Below are positions 34,855 through 39,219 of a DNA stretch of 39,219 nt, one piece after another. This stretch comes from Pseudomonadota bacterium (lineage in GTDB: Bacteria; Pseudomonadota; Alphaproteobacteria; Rhizobiales; Devosiaceae), in NCBI GenBank assembly GCA_023393475.1, contig JAEWLC010000095.1, forward strand, positions 1-39,219. The letters are read 5' to 3'. The translations under genes and the position numbers were made by a program. The first letter of the stretch is position 1, and each line of letters starts with the position of its first letter. The notes beneath the pieces were generated by a model that did not search any database, had not been told where the DNA came from, and worked only from the letters and a program-made list of their open reading frames with translations.

Positions 34855-35790
34855 ATGAGCGCGACGACCATGGCAGGAATGGACACGGCGATGGCCGGCG
34901 ACCGGGCGAAGCGAGCCCGGCGCAAGGCGGTGCGCGACACGCGCATGAGCTACCTGCTGCTCGCGCCCTACCTCGTGCTGCTCGTCATGTTCGGCATCTT
35001 CCCGGTCGGCTATGCCTTCGGGCTCAGTTTATTCGACACCATCGAAATGGTGTTCTGGGGCGTAACCAACTACCAGTTCGTGTTCGACGATTTCCGCGTG
35101 CCGGCGAGCGTCGTCAACGTCCTGAGCTTCGTCGCCATCTGGGTGGCGCTGACGATGATCGGCGTCGCGACATTGTCCCTGATGCTCGACAGCATCAACC
35201 GCAAGTCGGCGAACACGCTTCGCACCATCTATTTCCTCCCCGGCGCAGTCACGTCCTCGGCGATCGTGGTGCTGTGGCTGTTCGTGCTCGACCCTTCGGT
35301 CAGCCCGTTCCAGCCGGTGCTGCACACGATGGGCTGGGCGACGCGCGCCGACGTCATCAACAGCATCGGGCTCGCCGGCATCTTCGCCATCATGGCGTAT
35401 TTCTCCGCCTCGGGCGGCTGGATCGTGGTGTTCGGCGGCGCGCTGTCGAGCCTCCCCACCGAAGTGATGGAGGCGGCCCGCGTCGATGGCGCCAACCGGT
35501 TCCAGCTCGCGATGCGTATCAAGCTGCCGATGATCTGGCGCTCGCTCGTCCTGATGGGAATCCTGTCGCTGGCCGCCGGCTTGCAGCTCTTCGTCGAGCC
35601 GCAGCTGATGGGTCTCGCCGGGCCGCAATTCGCGCAGAACGACTGGTCGCTGAACCAGATGGCGTTCCAGTACGCCTTCCGCATGGGCGATTTCGGCGCC
35701 TCGGCGGCGCTGTCGACGCTGCTGGTCAGCGCTTCGATCGTCATCGCGCTGGTGATCGTCTTCGCCACCAAGTTCTACAAGATCGATTGA
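34855..35790 (+). CDS. Sugar ABC transporter permease, MalF/UgpA type (module C)
   Basis: The start at ATG 34855 follows GGGGCGG. The 311-residue protein has a charged N-terminus, six membrane segments and EAA loop VMEAARVDGANRFQLAM. It is a close paralogue of the permease at 17967, sharing VLWLFVLDPSVSPFQ and GLQLFVEPQL at matching places. Confidence 0.93.
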   Translation: MSATTMAGMDTAMAGDRAKRARRKAVRDTRMSYLLLAPYLVLLVMFGIFPVGYAFGLSLFDTIEMVFWGVTNYQFVFDDFRVPASVVNVLSFVAIWVALTMIGVATLSLMLDSINRKSANTLRTIYFLPGAVTSSAIVVLWLFVLDPSVSPFQPVLHTMGWATRADVINSIGLAGIFAIMAYFSASGGWIVVFGGALSSLPTEVMEAARVDGANRFQLAMRIKLPMIWRSLVLMGILSLAAGLQLFVEPQLMGLAGPQFAQNDWSLNQMAFQYAFRMGDFGASAALSTLLVSASIVIALVIVFATKFYKID

Positions 35791-35797
35791 GGGCGAG

Positions 35798-36685
35798 ATG
35801 AGCACCAGACAAGCCCCGCTACGCGTCAATCCGGGCCGCTTCGTCGTCTTTGCGACCCTGGCCTTCGCGGTATGCTTCTACGGCATCCCGCTGCTCTGGC
35901 TGTTCATTGCCGGCACGCGGTCGGAATCCTCGCTGCTGTCGCAATCGCCCTTCGCGCTCGGCGACTGGGACTCGTTCGTCCGCACCTGGACGAACCTTAC
36001 CAGCTACAACAACTTCCAGATCCTCACCTGGACGATGAACTCGCTGATCTACGTGGTCGGCGGGGTGCTGCTGTCGCTCATCGCCTGCATTCCCGCGGGC
36101 TACGCGCTGGCCGCCTCGGAGTTCCCCGGCCGCAAGCTCGTGCTCATCCTGACGCTGATCGCAATGATCACGCCGTCGACGGCGGTGGTGCTGCCGATCT
36201 TCCTCGAGCTCAACATGCTCGGGCTCAGCAACACCTATGCCGGGCTGATCCTCGCCTCGGGCTTCTTCCCGTTCGGCGTCTATCTCACCTATGTCTACTT
36301 CTCGACCTCGTTGCCCAAGGGCGTGATGGATTCGGCACGCGTCGATGGGGCCAACCGCTTCGAGTTGTTCAGCCGCATCGCGCTGCCGCTCGCGAAGCCC
36401 ATCATCGCGCTGGTGGCGTTCTTCGCCTTCCTCGGCATCTGGTCGAACTACTTCCTCGCCTTCGTGCTGCTCAGCGACGACAAGCTCTACAACCTGCCGG
36501 TGGGGCTGACGGCGCTGGTCTCGGGCTCCGGAGCACTCAGCAATCTTCCGTCCAACGATGTGCCGATCAAGAAGCCCGAGGTCGTGCTGGCCGCCATCCT
36601 CGTGGTGCTGCCGGTCCTGCTCATCTTTCTCGCGGCACAGCGGTTCGTGCGCTCCGGCATGCTGTCGGGCGCGGAAAAGGGTTAG
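35798..36685 (+). CDS. Sugar ABC transporter permease, MalG type (module C)
   Basis: This 295-residue, six-segment permease begins 7 bases after the MalF-type gene. EAA loop VMDSARVDGANRFELF; PAGYALAASEFPGRK and PFGVYLTYVYFSTS are almost the same as in the module A partner at 18886. It forms the channel with the preceding gene product. Confidence 0.93.
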   Translation: MSTRQAPLRVNPGRFVVFATLAFAVCFYGIPLLWLFIAGTRSESSLLSQSPFALGDWDSFVRTWTNLTSYNNFQILTWTMNSLIYVVGGVLLSLIACIPAGYALAASEFPGRKLVLILTLIAMITPSTAVVLPIFLELNMLGLSNTYAGLILASGFFPFGVYLTYVYFSTSLPKGVMDSARVDGANRFELFSRIALPLAKPIIALVAFFAFLGIWSNYFLAFVLLSDDKLYNLPVGLTALVSGSGALSNLPSNDVPIKKPEVVLAAILVVLPVLLIFLAAQRFVRSGMLSGAEKG

Positions 36686-36727
36686 CGGTCGAAGCGGCCG
36701 CAGCGACTATTATCTTGGAGAAGACGT

Positions 36728-37882
36728 ATGAAGATCACGGGGTTCACAACCTGGTTGGTGGAACACGAGCCCGGTCCGAAGTTCATCTGGCGCGACGGCA
36801 TTCCCGGCTCGCATGGTGACATCCCGCGCGGCAAGAAGCCCAAGAAGGCGGTGATCCGCATGGAGACCGATTCCGGTCTCTACGGCGTCATCGAGGCGGG
36901 ACGCGGCAATGCGGTGATCGACCTGGTCGAGCGCCGCTTCCACGAGTTCATCGGCGAGAACCCGCTGCTCACCGAGCGCATGTGGCGACTGGTCTGGGAA
37001 CTCGACCGGATCGAAGAGTTCCACATGAGCTCGCTCGGCCTCGTTGACATGCTGTGCTGGGACATCAAGTCGAAGCAGGCGAACATGCCGATCTACCAGA
37101 TGCTCGGCGGCGACAACCGGGTGGTGCCGGCCTACGCTTCGACGGTCACCTGGCCGACGATGGATGAGTTCGAACGCTACATCAAGATGAGCCGCGACGT
37201 AGGCTTCAAGGCGTTCAAGCTGCATGCCTGGGGCGGCCCGGTGAAGCGCGACATCGCGCTGTGCAAGAACCTTCGCAAGTGGGTCGGCGACGATGCCGAC
37301 CTGATGTTCGACGGCTCGGCCGGCTGGGACTATGTCAACGCGCTGGAGTTCGGCAAGGCGATCCAGGACCTCGGGTTCCTGTGGTACGAGGAGCCGATGC
37401 GCGAGTTCCACCTGGGAAGCTACACCAAGCTCTGCGAGAAGCTCGACATTCCGGTGCTTGCCGCCGAAACCTCGGATGGCGTGCATGGCAACATGGCGAC
37501 CTGGATCGAGAACAAGGCGCTCGACATGGTCCGCGTGTCGTCCTTCTACAAAGGTGGGTTCACCGGCTCGATGAAGGTGGCGCATCTCGGCGAAAGCCAC
37601 GGCATGCGGGCGCAGGTCCACGGCATGGGCCTCGAGAACGCGCAGATCTGCGCGGCCATCTCCAACAACGACTATTACGAGCAGCTCGTGATGAACGAGG
37701 AGCAGATCAAGGGCCTCGACAAGCTCGGCCCGCTCGCGATCGTCGACGGCAACCTGACCGTCAGCGACGAGCCGGGCATCGGCTACCACCACAACTGGGA
37801 CGACCTGGATGCCCGGGCCGTGTCGAAGATCGAGGTTACCGAGCGGCTGTCGCCCCACCCGACGTTAGTACCATGGCACTGA
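36728..37882 (+). CDS. Enolase-superfamily dehydratase with K-x-H motif (module C)
   Basis: The 384-residue protein has the enolase-superfamily layout: capping domain, then Lys164-Leu-His166 in FKAFKLHAWG, metal ligands Asp195, Glu221 and Glu247 (MFDGSAG, WYEEP, AAETSDG) and His298 in QVHGMG. The K-x-H pair is unlike the K-x-K of the module A enzyme at 15276, and this enzyme keeps the strand-7 histidine that the other lacks, so the two should differ in substrate or stereochemistry. It is most likely a sugar-acid dehydratase. It is 42 bases after the permease, and its stop codon overlaps the operator before the last gene. Confidence 0.86.
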   Translation: MKITGFTTWLVEHEPGPKFIWRDGIPGSHGDIPRGKKPKKAVIRMETDSGLYGVIEAGRGNAVIDLVERRFHEFIGENPLLTERMWRLVWELDRIEEFHMSSLGLVDMLCWDIKSKQANMPIYQMLGGDNRVVPAYASTVTWPTMDEFERYIKMSRDVGFKAFKLHAWGGPVKRDIALCKNLRKWVGDDADLMFDGSAGWDYVNALEFGKAIQDLGFLWYEEPMREFHLGSYTKLCEKLDIPVLAAETSDGVHGNMATWIENKALDMVRVSSFYKGGFTGSMKVAHLGESHGMRAQVHGMGLENAQICAAISNNDYYEQLVMNEEQIKGLDKLGPLAIVDGNLTVSDEPGIGYHHNWDDLDARAVSKIEVTERLSPHPTLVPWH

Positions 37883-37890
37883 TATATCAG
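37879..37890. promoter_or_regulatory. Second copy of palindrome CTGATATATCAG
   Basis: The same 12-base palindrome core as at 15230-15241, here across the stop codon of the dehydratase gene and 37 bases before the next start. Another imperfect repeat (GATA-TTGAAC-TATC, 37896-37909) follows. It suggests separate control of the last gene by the module A regulator. Confidence 0.6.
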
Positions 37891-37927
37891 ATTGCGATAT
37901 TGAACTATCAAACTGGGAGGAAATGAC

Positions 37928-39178
37928 ATGACCAGATTCGACCGACGTTCCGTCCTCAAGCTGGGTGGCGGACTTCTCGCCGCCTCGGCCCTGCTGCCCA
38001 AGGCTGCCTTCGCGCAGTCGACGGCGATCAACTACTGGCACACCTTCACCAGCCAGTCCGAGTTCGCCGGGCTCGACGAGGTGATGAAGCTCTTCGCCGC
38101 CGCGCATCCCGAGGTGTCGGTGACGCAGGAGAACATTCCGAATCCCGAATTCATGGCCAAGGTTACCGCCGCGGTGGTGTCGGGCAGCCGCCCGGACTCG
38201 ACCATGGTCTCGTCCGAGCGCTTCGCCGACCTGCTCGCCATGGGTGCGCTAAACGACCTGACCGACAGGATTTCGGCCTGGGAGCGGCGCGCAGATTTCG
38301 ACGACGTGCGTTTCGCCTCGATCAGCAAGGACGGCAAGGTCTACGGCGTGCCGGCCTTCACGTTCGTCGACTGGATGTACTACCGCAAGGACTGGTTCGA
38401 TGAGGCCGGGCTGGCCGCGCCGACGACCTTCGCCGAGTTCCGCGATGCCGCGATCAAGCTGACCGACCCGGCCAAGGGCCGCTTCGGCTTCGGCATGCGT
38501 GGCGGTGCCGGCGGCCAGGCCTATGTCGTCAACGTGATGGAAGGTTTCGGTGCCAAGCTCGTGCATGAGGATGGCTCGATCAGCCTCGACCGCGACAAGG
38601 CGATTGAAGCCGTCGACTGGTGGGCAGGCCTGCTCATCCGCGATGGTGTCGTGCCGCCGAGCGCCCCCAACGACGGCTTCCGCCAGATCATGGAAGCGTT
38701 CCAGACCGGCCAGACCGCCATGGTGTGGCACCACACCGGCTCGTTCCAGGACAACTCCAAGCTCCTCAAGGCCGGCGAAGAGTTCGCGACTGCGGCCATC
38801 CCGGCCGGTCCGGTCAACCGCATTTCGCGCCTCGGCTATGCCTACAACACCTCGACCAAGCCCGAGACGATCGACGCCAGCTGGGAGTGGATCAAGTTCT
38901 GGGGCGAGCCCGATGCGGCCGTCGCCTTCCTCGAGAAGACCGGCTACTTCCCGGCTTCGACCGCGGCGGCGCAGGACCCACGCATTGCCGGCAACCCGCT
39001 CTACAAGCCGGCGGCCGATACGCTGGCCTTCGGTGTGCCGCAGCCGAGCTTCCCGGGCTTTGCCGGCTGGTCGGAGAGCGTCGTGCTCCCCGCCTTCCAG
39101 CGCGTCCTGATCAAGGAAGCGACGGCCGAGCAGGCAGTCGACGAGATGATCGACGGGCTGAACCAGGCGATCAACTGA
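37928..39178 (+). CDS. Tat-exported sugar ABC transporter solute-binding protein
   Basis: The 416-residue protein begins MTRFDRRSVLK: Arg6-Arg7 followed by a hydrophobic stretch (GGGLLAASALLP) and cleavage near AFAQ, a twin-arginine signal. The other three binding proteins in the window have plain Sec signals. The body is family 1 (INYWHTFTSQSE...SRPDSTMVSSERFADLL...DWMYYRKDWFDEAG). GGGAGGAAA precedes the ATG. Its permeases must lie beyond the window. It is preceded by a copy of the module A palindrome. Confidence 0.93.
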   Translation: MTRFDRRSVLKLGGGLLAASALLPKAAFAQSTAINYWHTFTSQSEFAGLDEVMKLFAAAHPEVSVTQENIPNPEFMAKVTAAVVSGSRPDSTMVSSERFADLLAMGALNDLTDRISAWERRADFDDVRFASISKDGKVYGVPAFTFVDWMYYRKDWFDEAGLAAPTTFAEFRDAAIKLTDPAKGRFGFGMRGGAGGQAYVVNVMEGFGAKLVHEDGSISLDRDKAIEAVDWWAGLLIRDGVVPPSAPNDGFRQIMEAFQTGQTAMVWHHTGSFQDNSKLLKAGEEFATAAIPAGPVNRISRLGYAYNTSTKPETIDASWEWIKFWGEPDAAVAFLEKTGYFPASTAAAQDPRIAGNPLYKPAADTLAFGVPQPSFPGFAGWSESVVLPAFQRVLIKEATAEQAVDEMIDGLNQAIN

Positions 39179-39191
39179 TCCTGACCTTGCC

Positions 39192-39204
39192 GGGGGGGGG
39201 GGGG
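39192..39204. repeat. Run of 13 G
   Basis: A 13-base G homopolymer 13 bases after the last stop codon, followed by GC-only sequence containing GCGGCCGC. It lies 15 bases from the window end and may reflect an assembly edge or a true slippage site. Confidence 0.8.
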
Positions 39205-39219
39205 TGCGGCCGCCGCGGC

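Noticed and set aside
32861..34855. A 664-codon minus-strand frame opposite the ABC ATPase and binding protein
   Set aside because: Same reason: antisense to strong matches, no family pattern, no ribosome site.

Overview
The window is a 39.2 kb piece of GC-rich chromosome with few insertions and no phage, insertion-sequence or CRISPR signals. Several features point to an alphaproteobacterium of the order Hyphomicrobiales, and the many sugar ABC transporters would fit a Devosia-like soil or freshwater genus. These features are dense operons, GTG and TTG starts, promoters of the CTTGAC-N17-CTATAT type, many FadR-type regulators, and an initiator tRNA whose anticodon stem begins with A:U instead of G:C. 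The genus is an inference and was not tested.

Left part (1-14.5 kb) is mixed housekeeping and cell-envelope DNA. It holds the end of an O-GlcNAc-transferase-like protein and two alpha/beta hydrolases, one of them broken by a frameshift exactly at its nucleophile motif. It also holds two secreted Sel1-repeat proteins, a DUF2059 protein, two aldo/keto reductases, a VOC protein, the iron-storage pair bfd-bfr with a visible promoter, a DUF599 membrane protein, the initiator tRNA with promoter and terminator, and an MFS transporter. The hydrolase and Sel1 genes occur as two related sets, and the Sel1 proteins share an unnamed module with two cysteines exactly 31 residues apart.

Right part (14.5-39.2 kb) is a carbohydrate catabolic super-locus made of three modules. 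Module A (14499-24070) is a FadR-type regulator facing an operon of enolase-superfamily dehydratase, solute-binding protein, two permeases, rhamnose-mutarotase-like protein, DUF4432 epimerase, SDR dehydrogenase, class III CoA transferase and crotonase. Sugar oxidation genes followed by CoA-thioester genes is an unusual combination. Module B (24218-31332) consists of two divergent operons around a HutC-type regulator: solute-binding protein, two permeases and ROK kinase on one side, and regulator, DUF4127 protein and NanE-like epimerase on the other. This looks like amino-sugar use. Module C (31469 to the right end) is a second FadR-type regulator facing ABC ATPase, solute-binding protein, two permeases, a second enolase-superfamily enzyme and a fourth, Tat-exported solute-binding protein. 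Modules A and C are clear paralogues, and only C carries an ATPase.

Intergenic DNA carries four copies of an 80-bp double-hairpin repeat whose stems differ by compensating changes, one 94-bp repeat of a different family, several candidate operators and a hairpin after two of the solute-binding protein genes. A 14-bp palindrome (12 bp of it shared) sits both at the module A divergent promoter and before the last gene, suggesting that one regulator controls both sites. The window ends in a run of 13 G.
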